Origin: Saprospiraceae bacterium
GTDB lineage: Bacteria > Bacteroidota > Bacteroidia > Chitinophagales > Saprospiraceae
NCBI GenBank assembly: GCA_016709995.1
Contig: JADJLQ010000001.1
Location: forward strand, 2,018,001 to 2,082,000
Direction: 5' to 3'
DNA length: 64,000 bases
Shown one piece after another: positions 37,201 through 46,909 of this stretch. Position numbers and translations under genes: made by a program. Under the pieces are notes generated by a model that saw only the letters and a list, made by a program, of their open reading frames with translations, made no database searches and was not told where the DNA came from. Within the stretch, counting starts at the first letter, position 1. Each line of letters starts with the position of its first letter.

Positions 37201-38657
37201 AAAAAGCTCCTTTTGCTGTTGTAGACTGATTCGCCATACTTAGATTTAATTTTATTAATTAATAAAGTTTGGTATTTAGTAAGCGTATCCATCTCCACCG
37301 CAGCAAAGTATAAGACACTACAACAATTGTCATGACTCCCTTTGTTCAGATCTTCTGCATAGACTCTGGCCCAGCATTGTGCTGGGTCCAGGGTAGTGGC
37401 CGTATTTTCGATGCATACAGGGGTCGGGGGGATAGCGTCAATGACCGTCACCTCCTGTATAGATTCTCTGGAAAGCCCACAAGAATCAAGGATAAAATAA
37501 TGTATGTTATGCACTCCAGATGGAAGTGTAATCACTGCGGTGTTACCATTAAAGGTGCCACTTACAACAGTAGGAAATGCTCCTCCTTTGGATCCAAAAT
37601 AAGTCACAGAATAATTTATGGCTTCAATGCCAGAACAATCGGAGGCTATTGGCTTTGTAAGTTTTATAGAGGTGTTACAATCATGAGCACCTGCCGATGC
37701 AGTAATGGGAGCAATAGGCACTACGAGTGTCGGAGGTGTGGTATCCATAATTTTGATCCATTGCAATACCACGGTATCTTTTTTGGTACACCAATCCGTG
37801 ACAGTCCACTGGCGCCTGATTTTGCGGCTTTTACCACAAATCGGATAGACCAAATCGTCATACCTGCTGATTATTTTACAGACACTATAGTTAGGCCAAA
37901 CTGGATTTCCCTTAATAGTAGGGACTCCAACTCTTTGCGGTATTGGATTGCCTTTGGCATCTTTAGCAATGGTGTCAGCGATATGACAGTTGAGCATAGT
38001 ATCTCTTGGTCCTACTAAATTGCTAATGGTATCTCTGGCTATCCAAAGACTATCAACACAAGTACTTGTCAGGCCCCATCTATCTGTTGCAATCACAGTA
38101 CGTTGACACAAGGCTACAAATGCTGTATTAGTACAAGGATATTCAGTACAAACTACAGAGATAGATACGGGAGCACTTACTCCACAATTGTCACTCGCTA
38201 CCCCAAATGGGAAACGATCCAATCCCTGGCTATAACCATCCAATTGGAGACAAGAAATGGTGTCCTTGACACAATTTAAGTTTGGTCCAGATTTATCTTC
38301 AATTTTGACTTTCGACCAACAACTATTATTAGATATCGTATCAGTCACTTTTGCAATGAGCGTATAACCGACCCAATTGCAATTGATCATATTACCAATT
38401 TGATTGCCATATGGGTCATACATGGATACGACATAGCTACCTCCGGGACATGAAGCAGGATTAGTCAGGATATTTTCAGGGACCATCATCGTTTGACCTC
38501 CTGCAATAGTATCTAGCGATAAATTAACATTGGTACAGACCATCGGGCATTGGCCCTTCGCCTGGAATAAGCCAGCGAAAAATACCAGCATTAGCAGTAC
38601 ACAGTTTTTGCAGTATCTCGCTTTGCTTGCTGCATCAGTGCGTTGAGTTTTCTCCAT
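34299..38657 (-). CDS. Giant Cys-rich HYR/dockerin/cohesin-like T9SS protein (paralogue B, 1452 aa)
   Basis: Secreted surface protein of the same plan as paralogue A. The ATG at 38657 precedes a basic N-region and a hydrophobic signal segment (VLLMLVFFAGLFQAKG). Modules: CPMVC-type Cys-rich start, HYR modules, the GSHDNCC/RVYEAC block shared with A and I (about nt 37440-36880), an RSDFEV/ACYKIIRTWKLIDWC block (about 36510-36150), a regulatory-like module, a dockerin-like pair (about 35362-35190; NGVSTLD and ADINKSNDISSID), a cohesin-like module (about 34960-34610), and a T9SS type-A domain (NIPNPFN to RKMVVVE). It is intact and has its own terminator. No enzymatic motif was found. A structural role in a surface matrix is inferred. 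Confidence 0.9.
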   Translation of the reverse strand: MEKTQRTDAASKARYCKNCVLLMLVFFAGLFQAKGQCPMVCTNVNLSLDTIAGGQTMMVPENILTNPASCPGGSYVVSMYDPYGNQIGNMINCNWVGYTLIAKVTDTISNNSCWSKVKIEDKSGPNLNCVKDTISCLQLDGYSQGLDRFPFGVASDNCGVSAPVSISVVCTEYPCTNTAFVALCQRTVIATDRWGLTSTCVDSLWIARDTISNLVGPRDTMLNCHIADTIAKDAKGNPIPQRVGVPTIKGNPVWPNYSVCKIISRYDDLVYPICGKSRKIRRQWTVTDWCTKKDTVVLQWIKIMDTTPPTLVVPIAPITASAGAHDCNTSIKLTKPIASDCSGIEAINYSVTYFGSKGGAFPTVVSGTFNGNTAVITLPSGVHNIHYFILDSCGLSRESIQEVTVIDAIPPTPVCIENTATTLDPAQCWARVYAEDLNKGSHDNCCSVLYFAAVEMDTLTKYQTLLINKIKSKYGESVYNSKRSFFDLLVDKYINCTYFNEYVDLGTCGRLQVVLRVYEACNVPLYDPHVNGDSRQSHYCKAAYGSELGYVTEFVKALMSKVPANPGDYSFGLAPKNYNDCMVWINVADKQAPTCAVAPVKNAYCDGTPYIANLALWSFNHNTSLLNCPGANGIYDTAYLNLDKWYVGSKIDPYSQFDVPVFKDNCGSVTVTSSTSGSVNNCGAGTLNRTWTGTDQCGQLSTSCSQKLQMIHRSDFEVLFPKDIETDCIQNLAQFNHPTGDNYPKIFDDECEQVGISFQDTRYEIATDACYKIIRTWKLIDWCVYDPNQHNRELDYIVDTSAGYRAVMDANHSRYCNYRWLKDNGDGYIIYTQVIKVINKKAPTITKVDSIITCASDPLTCFGHVNLKMNGSDDCTSAAELKWTILVDFDNNGTVDKVQDVTGSMATLNTDIQTGTHKITFILKDLCGNETRKENIVNVTLCKKPTPYLLNGLAADLMPSTKSLVIWAKDFDAGSSAGCGQKIATFSFSSDTTKKSITFTCDSLGQRFVNVWVTDTYGNQDFARTYILIQDNNHACTGGTQALVANIKGLVKTEEKLDIEKVQVSLEGSNALPSITQTDGAFAFSNMQLGGSYKVMPKKNINPMNGVSTLDLLLIQKHILGVQPITSPYRLIAADINKSNDISSIDLVELRKLILGVYENFPGNDSWRFVPSDFTFKTSNPFDASFPESSTIDRFTKDASVNFVGIKVGDVNGSVTPNQLMGAEVRSPGKEMVFSTREQSFKANQFIEVPFYASSKEQILGYQLTISFDPHTMELVNITPNIADLSLVNFGTQKLSQGIVTTSYNSIRPLTTDGIALFTLKFKSKMQNQLSEVIHLNSKLTAAEAYNIANEVMSVRLDVATGIKEQSYTLLQNIPNPFNQLTRIGFVMPAAGQAIINVFDVSGRSVLTIKEAYQKGYNEVALKRSDLKSAGVYYYQLQSDGFSATRKMVVVE

Positions 38658-39102
38658 GAGACTTTAGTTTTAGTTTATAAATTAAATTGGGATGGGATGC
38701 CTTTGCAGCCCTTTTGGTACATCGTTTTATCTAGCAAATGGGGAGCTACATAAAAAAAGGTCCTATCGTTACTTAATCATCTACTCAGGAGGTTCATTGT
38801 CCAGGCTTTAAAGAGACAAATTGTGCATAATAGGGAAAGTTAAATATTAACTTATTCTATTATCTACTACATTCTCATTCTCTGCTTATCACATATTATC
38901 ATATTATACTATATAATAATATGTCACAAATATATTTTAGTGGTATAAACATTGACTACCCTGTAAATGGTATTTTTAATATTACATTATTATATAATAT
39001 CTATTAAATTGTATAATAGACTAATACAATGTGCATTCTTTTATAATATGTTAAATACTGATTGAAATAATATTACAAATAATGAATAAAGTATATATAA
39101 TG
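38658..39102. other. AT-rich intergenic region between paralogues C and B
   Basis: About 445 bases, strongly AT-rich, with many short near-palindromic TATAAT-like stretches. A minus-strand TATATTTG box is at 38937-38944, about 280 bp before paralogue B. An 11-mer TTGGGATGGGA at 38687-38697 is shared with two other island spacers. No small ORF or RNA gene was recognised. Confidence 0.5.
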
Positions 39103-39135
39103 CAAAAAACCCTGCCCGAAAAGATTCGGACAGGG
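39103..39135 (-). terminator. Intrinsic terminator after paralogue C
   Basis: On the minus strand CCCTGTCCGAA (from 39135) pairs with TTCGGGCAGGG (ending 39110), one G-T pair, followed by TTTTTT. It lies 30 bp after the stop at 39165 and closes the E-D-C gene series. Confidence 0.92.
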
Positions 39136-39164
39136 TCGGAAATAAAACAATGAAATTCTTATAC

Positions 39165-42100
39165 TTATTCCAGAAGGATCATCTTACGGACTTCCGCATA
39201 TCCATTATACTCTAGTTTATAGTAATAGATACCTGAAGATTTTAATTGATTTTTATCCAAAGTCACTTGATAATCACCTTTATCCAATGCATTTTCCCAT
39301 ACCTGTATTAATCGCCCGGTCATGTCCGTCACTGACCATCTTACCTTACCAGCAGCAGGCAAAGTATAGCTAATCATAGTTGAATATGTGAATGGATTTG
39401 GTGAGTTTTGCATCACTATGGCTCTTGAGAGATTACTACCTTGATGAGCCTCTGCAGGCAAGAATTTGAATATTAGGTCATACACTGTTCTGTCCTGACT
39501 ATAAGCTTCAGCTGTAAGTCCCGTATTTTTAAAGTTGATGAATTCAGACAATTTTCCATTTTCCTTTGGCCGCAGGTAAATTGAAATCAATCTTTGAGAC
39601 CCACTGCGTACATCAGCATAAGGTTTTATCCAGGATATATTGATGATTCCTTTTTCAAACATCCTGTCATTGATGCTTGAAGTGTTATCGATCAGAGCCT
39701 GGTTGTAATTGATTCCTACTATTTGCATACCCTTAAATTCAATACTTGCTTGCAAGCCATACAATCCTGTAATGTCCAAACTAAAAGGCACCTCTACCAG
39801 GTTGCCGGCTTTCACCAGGACATCTGGAATAGTAACCTCTTTGGCACTTCTGTTTCTACTTTGAAGATTATCCAGTTGTGGTGCAGCACTTTGGTTTACA
39901 TCCCCAATCTTAATTCCTGTAAAGTTTTGCTCACTTTTTTGTTTTTCGACAGCCTCTATGTATGGATTTTCAAATTCGGCCATAGCAAGATGGTCCGTGG
40001 TCCTGGCCATCAAAGTTTTATCAAAAAACCTCCAGGAGGTGTTTTGAGGAAACTGAGTATAAATACCAAGTATCAATTTTCTTAATTCAATCAAATCTAT
40101 GCTGGTGATATCATCGTCTTTATTGACATCTCCTGCCACAAATTGGTCCATCCGCTCAAACCGCTCGATCCCTAAAATGTGTTTTTGGATCGCAATGAGA
40201 TCTGAGGTACTCACACCTAAAGTAGGGTCATCATTTTTATAGGGGAATATTTTATATAAACCAGGTAACATATTGTCAAAAGCAAAATCACCCGCTTTTC
40301 CGGTCTGTTTTTGATATTGCTCTTCTCCGATAGCAGATAATATTACGTTAGGTATCGATTTACCGTTTATCATAGTCACTTTTCCTTCCAGGGCTGCAGT
40401 ATTTCTAATAGCATTCTTACCACATACATTGAGTGTGTCGAAAAAGGCCAGGAATCTATTGCCGACACAGGTATCCTGATTGCCACTGGCGTCCGTCACC
40501 CAAAGGATAAAATTCCTTTCAAAAGGAAAAACTTTGACACTGTCCAATAACAAATCACCACCTGCTCGCAAGATTTTTAATTGAGTACAATTGACTTCTA
40601 ATATGGTATCCGCTATGTTTTTAGTCCATGAAAACCTTAAGGATGCAGGTGCTGTACAATTGTCCACACTTCCTCCGTCAAACTGCCTCGCATGAATCCT
40701 GACGAAACCCTGATCGTTGAGATAATTATTACTTTTTTTACAAGCCGCACTAGGCTTAATTGTGTCTTTGACGGTGATGACTACAGTATCCTTTGCTGTA
40801 TTACCACATATATCGCGGGCAATAACCAATACATTGGTGACCCCGAGACCATATCTGCGCACCAGGGATGCTCCTGCAGTATCTGTCCTACCCAAGATTA
40901 CATTTTTAATAGTCACACCAGCATTGCAGTCTGTTGCGGTGGCACTTCCTAGAAAACTAAGCAGGGTATCGCAGCTAGTTTGAAATTTGAGATATACGCA
41001 TGTATCCTTTGGTACGGTTAGAACCGGTGCAGTATTATCTATCACACTTATGATCTGTGTATCCCGACATACCTGCGGAGGAATAGAACATGTATCCTGT
41101 ATAGTCCAAACCCGTCTGGTGGTACTAGTACATCCGCCAACTCCTATCACCGCCAGGGTAGTGTCCTGGAAGGTCGTGGTGATTCGTGCGCAATTACTTT
41201 GAATAAAGGTGATCACTGGTTTTGAATTGAGACTATCCGGATGAATACTTTTACCACAGGTGGTTAAAGTAGTATCATTTGGCCAGGTGATCTGATTACA
41301 TAAGAGCGTATCTGCAGCTCTGAAAGTCACCATAAAAGTACAGGAGTCCTTTCTACCGGAAGTATCAGTAACGATTCTCTTAAAATTGATTTTGGCAATC
41401 GAACATTTATTGCGTATGGTATCAGACTGAAGTATATTGGTAGCTATCTGTGTACAGGAAGCAATCACTTCTGCAGCGCGCGGAGTAAAGGTAGCACCGC
41501 AAGCTACTATCGTATCATTTTGACAGATAATTTTAAATCCGGCAGTATCAATGACGGTCACTTTGATAGATAAAGAGTCTTGATTGCCACATTTATCAAC
41601 AGCTTTGTATTTGATGGTGGTCATGCCCCTGGGGAAAACTACTGGACCTATGTCTGCTCCTTGAGCATTTAAAGAATTGGTGATCACTACATTGGGATCA
41701 CAGTCCGTAGCTACAAGTTTTGGCAGATCCACCGTAGCATTACAGGTGACTCCGGCATATACCGTAGTATCTCTCACCCCAGATAGAACAGGCTTGACCG
41801 TATCAATAATATTTATATTTTGAACACAGTTGACCACAAATCCAGGTTGTAATGCATCTGTTATCGTCCAGGTTCTTCTTATTCTGAGACATGGAGTACC
41901 AAGATTGGAGAAAGTATCCAATATTAAATTGACAGAGACTTGTGCACAAGGGCGTGCAGTATCTTTTAGTATGATTCCGGGGATTGAATTCAGATCCGGA
42001 AAGTTACATCCTATGACATTTACATTTGCATCAGGACAAGTGACATCATCGGCGCCAAATGCGTTCGCACCAATGCCAATGATGAATACTGTCTGACATG

Positions 42101-43553
42101 AGTCAACTAACCCTGTTCCGGTAGTGACGATATACCTTTTGATGAGTGTGCCCTGACCAGCTCCATTCCTGTTGTCGAATACAGTTTTACTGATTACACT
42201 AAATGCCCCACAGTAATTTATGTTGGGAGGGGTATTAGGAACCGGAGTTCCGCAACTCAATCTTACTGTATCCTGACATTCTATGATTAAAGGCAATTTG
42301 CTGGTCACTTCGACCTCTGTAATACAACGGCTGACATTGCCGGCAAGGTCCTTGGCCTCAATTTCCACCAATACAATGCTGTTGCCTCCGGCGCAACAAA
42401 TAGTCACACTGTCCTTGAAAACCAGGTCATCGAACGGGCTGCCACACAAATCTTCCAGTTTTCTGATTTTCAGACCCACTGTCGACAGACCAGAACAATC
42501 GTCCCAATACTCATAAACAAATCCATTGGGCCCAACGCGAATGGAGTCTGTCAGCAGGCAGACTTCGATGGGTGAACAACTAAGCAAAGGTCCCTGGCCA
42601 TCTATAACAGTGACAGGCAATGTACAGGTGGATGCATTGCCACATCCATCAGCTACTGTATACTTAAATGTATGATTACCAATAGATAATATGATTTTCT
42701 GTCCTGGTACGTATGCTCCTGCCCCATCTACCATAACCGTAGTAGTCAGCTGTAAGGGATTACAATTATCCGTAGCAGTGATACCAGGAATGAGCTGATG
42801 TGAATAACATTCTTTTACGTTGGTGCCATAAGTGATTGGTGCCGGACAAGTGATCACCGGCCTGGTGGTATCGTGATAATATATGTCCTGGTCATAATTT
42901 TTGGCATATAAATTACAGCAATCAGTGACCGTCCAATGTCTGCGGATATGGATCGAATTGCCACACAATACATTTGTAAAATCTTTAAAATCAACTGTCA
43001 ATCCACAAAAATGATCTACCGGCTCCCCTAAATATGTAGGTGCCCCTGCAGCTTCCTCTGAAAGATCCAAATTGGCAGGACAATAAACATGTACAGACGC
43101 AGGAAACTCAATGTTTTTAAGTTGGACGCGGTTTGTATATAATTCTTGTACTACAATAGTCTTATTGCCTGCTCTGTCTACTACACTCCATTTTCTAAAT
43201 ATCAAGATCCCAAGACCATTGCAATTTTGATCTACCGAATCTTTATAAGTGACCTCCAGAGAACTTGTCGAAGTGCAATTATCCCAAATCGAAATAAAAT
43301 CACTCCAGGGCTTTTCAGTGACCTGCGTGCAGTTGAGTTCAACCACTTTATACAATCGTACCCCTGGAGGAGTCTTATCTGCATAACAGGGTTCGTCCAT
43401 CTGAGCTATCCATAACTCAGGATTTGAACTGTAAAAATTATTTGGCGAAATCGACATCGCCAGTACGTTCGTTTGTACCTGAATTAAAATGGCCATAATC
43501 AATATCATCATCGACCGATGAAAAAGATTAAAGGAGGAAGAGGTAGTTTTCAT
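39165..43553 (-). CDS. Giant Cys-rich HYR/dockerin/cohesin-like T9SS protein (paralogue C, 1462 aa)
   Basis: Secreted surface protein, last of the E-D-C series. The ATG at 43553 precedes a signal segment (MMILIMAILIQVQTNVLA). The body is a long run of HYR/Ig-like modules, several with a CxxxxxIRRxWTVTD motif, without the GSHDNCC block of A, B and I. Near the C-terminus are a regulatory-like module, a dockerin-like pair (about nt 40240-40070; LGVSTSD and GDVNKDDDITSID), a cohesin-like module (about 39840-39490) and a type-A sorting domain (NSPNPFTYST to RKMILLE). Paralogue D lies 114 bp upstream and a strong terminator follows. Intact; role inferred. Confidence 0.9.
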   Translation of the reverse strand: MKTTSSSFNLFHRSMMILIMAILIQVQTNVLAMSISPNNFYSSNPELWIAQMDEPCYADKTPPGVRLYKVVELNCTQVTEKPWSDFISIWDNCTSTSSLEVTYKDSVDQNCNGLGILIFRKWSVVDRAGNKTIVVQELYTNRVQLKNIEFPASVHVYCPANLDLSEEAAGAPTYLGEPVDHFCGLTVDFKDFTNVLCGNSIHIRRHWTVTDCCNLYAKNYDQDIYYHDTTRPVITCPAPITYGTNVKECYSHQLIPGITATDNCNPLQLTTTVMVDGAGAYVPGQKIILSIGNHTFKYTVADGCGNASTCTLPVTVIDGQGPLLSCSPIEVCLLTDSIRVGPNGFVYEYWDDCSGLSTVGLKIRKLEDLCGSPFDDLVFKDSVTICCAGGNSIVLVEIEAKDLAGNVSRCITEVEVTSKLPLIIECQDTVRLSCGTPVPNTPPNINYCGAFSVISKTVFDNRNGAGQGTLIKRYIVTTGTGLVDSCQTVFIIGIGANAFGADDVTCPDANVNVIGCNFPDLNSIPGIILKDTARPCAQVSVNLILDTFSNLGTPCLRIRRTWTITDALQPGFVVNCVQNINIIDTVKPVLSGVRDTTVYAGVTCNATVDLPKLVATDCDPNVVITNSLNAQGADIGPVVFPRGMTTIKYKAVDKCGNQDSLSIKVTVIDTAGFKIICQNDTIVACGATFTPRAAEVIASCTQIATNILQSDTIRNKCSIAKINFKRIVTDTSGRKDSCTFMVTFRAADTLLCNQITWPNDTTLTTCGKSIHPDSLNSKPVITFIQSNCARITTTFQDTTLAVIGVGGCTSTTRRVWTIQDTCSIPPQVCRDTQIISVIDNTAPVLTVPKDTCVYLKFQTSCDTLLSFLGSATATDCNAGVTIKNVILGRTDTAGASLVRRYGLGVTNVLVIARDICGNTAKDTVVITVKDTIKPSAACKKSNNYLNDQGFVRIHARQFDGGSVDNCTAPASLRFSWTKNIADTILEVNCTQLKILRAGGDLLLDSVKVFPFERNFILWVTDASGNQDTCVGNRFLAFFDTLNVCGKNAIRNTAALEGKVTMINGKSIPNVILSAIGEEQYQKQTGKAGDFAFDNMLPGLYKIFPYKNDDPTLGVSTSDLIAIQKHILGIERFERMDQFVAGDVNKDDDITSIDLIELRKLILGIYTQFPQNTSWRFFDKTLMARTTDHLAMAEFENPYIEAVEKQKSEQNFTGIKIGDVNQSAAPQLDNLQSRNRSAKEVTIPDVLVKAGNLVEVPFSLDITGLYGLQASIEFKGMQIVGINYNQALIDNTSSINDRMFEKGIINISWIKPYADVRSGSQRLISIYLRPKENGKLSEFINFKNTGLTAEAYSQDRTVYDLIFKFLPAEAHQGSNLSRAIVMQNSPNPFTYSTMISYTLPAAGKVRWSVTDMTGRLIQVWENALDKGDYQVTLDKNQLKSSGIYYYKLEYNGYAEVRKMILLE

Positions 43554-43667
43554 TGTTTTGAATTTATTTTATTCCCAAAAATTATCAATCATTTATATAT
43601 AATACAAAATCATAATGCGAATATATTACAAATAATTTTAATTTGTATACATCTGAGTTACTTTTTT

Positions 43668-46600
43668 TTACTCCACTTTCGAAATGATATGCCTGGTCAT
43701 CGTATTTTTTCCGTATAAAACTTCGAGGTAATAGATGCCTATGCCCAATCTGTCGGTTTGTACTTTGATTTCCTCACCTGGCTTCACATGACCTGAGCCT
43801 ACGCGCACAGTGGATCCCATTTGATTGACAAGTCTCCACCTTACAGGGTCGTTTGAAGCTGCTTCTAACTTAATATTGAGATAATCTCTGACTGGGTTAG
43901 GGAATACAACCACAGAAGATGAAGCTTCAATTTCCTGGACCGCCTTTATTTGAATAGGATGAGACAGATCATCAGCACCATACCATTGAGAAATTAATGA
44001 GCCTTGTTTTACTGTTTTTGGATGGGACCCCTTAATTGTGAATAATGCTGTATGATCTGCTATTGTTATGGGTTGTGTAGTGACCCAGGAGATTCTGAGT
44101 TCATGTCCAATAATGGAATATTTTAAATCACGTAATGCATCAGATGCGATGCTCGCACCAGTCCAACCATCAAGGGATACCAGGCTGAGCTGAAGGCCAT
44201 TTATTGACCGGGTTGCATTCATCGAAACCGTCATGCCTTCTTTAGAATTATTGATTAAAAGATCGTCGGCGGTATAGTTTCGGCTTTCGAGATTAATTGA
44301 AGCCTTTACTATAGCATCATGATTTACATCACCCATTCTAAATCCTACAAACTCTAACTTTTGATCCTTGTTATCCGGCCAGGAATAAGCATTGGGCACT
44401 TCGCGTCCTGCCTGCATGGTGTTTAAGACAGCTGGGGTAGTGAATACCCAGGGCAAATGGGTTTCACCTTCAGTCAGGCCTAGTATAATTTTCCTGAGAA
44501 GGATCAAATCGAATATGTTGATATCTCCATTTTTATCAATGTCTGCAGCATATTCCTGCAAAACAGATTCAAATCGACTGGTGCCGGAGATATGTCTTTG
44601 TATTTGCAATAGATCCAACGTACTGATGCCATTGAGCAAATTAGATTCTTTTTTGTCCAAGTGGACGCTCGTGATGTTTAATCCCTGATTTTCCTGAAAC
44701 GTACCATTTCGATCAGTCATTTGATGAAAAATCATCTCTGCTTTTTGATTTTGACCTTCAACTTGAACAGCTTCGATCGGTTGTTGAATATAGTTGAGCA
44801 CCTGGCCGGCAATGGTTCCGACCAAAGGAGCAAAAGCAGTAGTATCCTGGATAATAATTTGGGAAAATACTCGGACAGGTGTCAGGCTGAAACAGGAATC
44901 TCCAACTCGCCAAGTCCTTTTAGTGATTCTACATCTGCTGGTGCCGGCAGTGCTTCTAAATGTATCGACATAAGTGATGAAGATCTTGTTGCATCCATTT
45001 GGATCAATATCTACAACAGGAGGAACATAACTGGTCTTACCAGGTAACAAGGAATCCAATGAGCAGCCTACTATTTTTATCGTATCATGAGGCAAAACAA
45101 TATCATCTGCGGTAAGTGTGTCCGTGGCGAAAATCGTGATTTGTTGAAAACAGGTATCCTTATTATTTGCCAGGTCCGTAGCTATGATTCTTCTTCTAAT
45201 TTGCCCAATACCGCATAGATTTATGCTATTTAGCAAAGTATCTATTTTAATTTTTACGCTATCGACACAATTATCTAACAATCCGACTTTGGGATTGTGC
45301 CAAACTGGTCTGGCACTAGTACATAATAAGGTATCGTCTTGTGCACAATCCAACCTGGGAGCAGTTTTATCCCCCACCATAATCCTTACTTTACATGAAT
45401 CCTGATTACCATAAATATCGGTAGCCAGAAATACCAAATTAAAAGTATGATTGATATCGGCGCAGCATATGCTGACTTCATTTTTGTACGAGGTCACATC
45501 AGTAGGGTTCCCACACCTGGTGGTCTCTCTCCGAATCAATACATTGAGCAGTCCGCAATTGTCATAGGGTTGGATAGATGAAAAATTTGCAGCACTAATG
45601 GTCAAATTGTCATCCGGTACAACAAGCTGCATACTGTCAATGCATAATAAGGTAGGAGGTTGTCTGTCTTTGACCGTGACAGAAGTATTACAACTAGATT
45701 TATTACCACAGGGGTCTGAGACTTCATAAGTCAAAATATGAGTACCTACAGGTAATAAAATATCTGCTCCTGGTACTGTCAAAAAACCATGATCTACCTG
45801 GACTAATGTGGTCAATAGATTGGTTGGATGACAAGCGTCGGCCGCTGAATCAACTGGTCTAACATGAAAAAAAGATTCACATTGGCCGAATGAGGTAGAG
45901 ACGGTATCCGCTGCCCGACAAACAATCGTAGGTCTGGCAGTATCGGAGATAATGATATATTGCATTACGGTCGTGTCCGACAAAGCACAACAATCGAATA
46001 AACTCCAGGTCCTGAGTATTTTCTTTGTGATACCACATTTATTATACTCCAAATCTTTATGGTCTACAATCCAGCCACAAAACTTACCCAAGGCTAACCC
46101 ACCGATAGTCGGCTGTCCCAGGTCTGCCGGCGAAGTACTGGTAACCGGACAATAGATCGTGGTATCTGAGGGGAATACGATGTCGGCCTTTGCTGGTCTA
46201 AGCAGGTTGATTTTTTGTGTGCAATATCCAGCCCTTCCCCAAGGATCTAATACCGTCCATTTGCGAGTAACTGTTGAAAAAGTGTCATTGGAACAATCTT
46301 TCTGCACAATCTGATCAATGTGCGAAATCTTTAAATATTCATAAGGCGTACAATTATCGCCAATGACCACCAAGCCGGCTATGCTGTCCAAATCACTTAA
46401 CATACCTGTACAAAGCAAGGTTGTATCGCGGCACATCACGGATGGTGGCAATTTATCTTCGACCATGACAAAGGTCCAACATGCGTTATTGGTCGCATTT
46501 TCAGTGACTTGAACTTTTATTCTTTGACCAATAGATTGGCAAGTAATCGTATCTGTATTTTTACCAACTACTATTGTGGTGTAATTGGCTTCCGGTCCAT

Positions 46601-46874
46601 GAGGCTGCTTCAGAATCATGCCTGGGGTCACTTTTACTTTACCCGTAGCATCCAGAGACAATTGACAACTTTCAAGACAAATCATGCCACTGAATGCTTG
46701 CTTGGTCAAATAAGAAGGAGACCAGTTTCCGATTGAATAATAGTTAGTCGTATTTGGAGTACTAGCAGCATTTGCAACAAACATTGAAAATAAACCAATG
46801 CTTAAGCATATACTTTTAAATAGAATACTTTTGGCGTATTGCTTTACCTTGAAAATGATTCTTTCTGGATTCAT
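43668..46874 (-). CDS. HYR/dockerin/cohesin-like T9SS protein (paralogue D, 1068 aa)
   Basis: Secreted surface protein. ATG 46874 is preferred over an upstream TTG at 46904 because the signal segment (LFKSICLSIGLFSMFVANA) follows a short basic region. The body has HYR-like modules with an ILRTWSLFDCC motif, then a dockerin-like pair (about nt 44650-44475; NGISTLD and ADIDKNGDINIFD), a shorter cohesin-like module, and a type-A domain whose opening is FPNPVRDYLNIKL rather than the NPFN form of its neighbours. It starts 35 bp after the restored stop of E (46910) and is followed by C, so E-D-C form one transcription unit. Confidence 0.87.
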   Translation of the reverse strand: MNPERIIFKVKQYAKSILFKSICLSIGLFSMFVANAASTPNTTNYYSIGNWSPSYLTKQAFSGMICLESCQLSLDATGKVKVTPGMILKQPHGPEANYTTIVVGKNTDTITCQSIGQRIKVQVTENATNNACWTFVMVEDKLPPSVMCRDTTLLCTGMLSDLDSIAGLVVIGDNCTPYEYLKISHIDQIVQKDCSNDTFSTVTRKWTVLDPWGRAGYCTQKINLLRPAKADIVFPSDTTIYCPVTSTSPADLGQPTIGGLALGKFCGWIVDHKDLEYNKCGITKKILRTWSLFDCCALSDTTVMQYIIISDTARPTIVCRAADTVSTSFGQCESFFHVRPVDSAADACHPTNLLTTLVQVDHGFLTVPGADILLPVGTHILTYEVSDPCGNKSSCNTSVTVKDRQPPTLLCIDSMQLVVPDDNLTISAANFSSIQPYDNCGLLNVLIRRETTRCGNPTDVTSYKNEVSICCADINHTFNLVFLATDIYGNQDSCKVRIMVGDKTAPRLDCAQDDTLLCTSARPVWHNPKVGLLDNCVDSVKIKIDTLLNSINLCGIGQIRRRIIATDLANNKDTCFQQITIFATDTLTADDIVLPHDTIKIVGCSLDSLLPGKTSYVPPVVDIDPNGCNKIFITYVDTFRSTAGTSRCRITKRTWRVGDSCFSLTPVRVFSQIIIQDTTAFAPLVGTIAGQVLNYIQQPIEAVQVEGQNQKAEMIFHQMTDRNGTFQENQGLNITSVHLDKKESNLLNGISTLDLLQIQRHISGTSRFESVLQEYAADIDKNGDINIFDLILLRKIILGLTEGETHLPWVFTTPAVLNTMQAGREVPNAYSWPDNKDQKLEFVGFRMGDVNHDAIVKASINLESRNYTADDLLINNSKEGMTVSMNATRSINGLQLSLVSLDGWTGASIASDALRDLKYSIIGHELRISWVTTQPITIADHTALFTIKGSHPKTVKQGSLISQWYGADDLSHPIQIKAVQEIEASSSVVVFPNPVRDYLNIKLEAASNDPVRWRLVNQMGSTVRVGSGHVKPGEEIKVQTDRLGIGIYYLEVLYGKNTMTRHIISKVE

Positions 46875-46909
46875 TTTTATTTTTTTGATAGTGAATAGGA
46901 GCAATAGAC

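Noticed and set aside
37332..38018. A 228-codon plus-strand frame within paralogue B
   Set aside because: It is antisense to a clearly homologous giant gene and has no protein-like features of its own.
43627..43647. Palindromic TACAAAT...ATTTGTA between C and D
   Set aside because: AT-rich 7-bp arms are expected by chance in this AT-rich spacer; no T run or promoter context.
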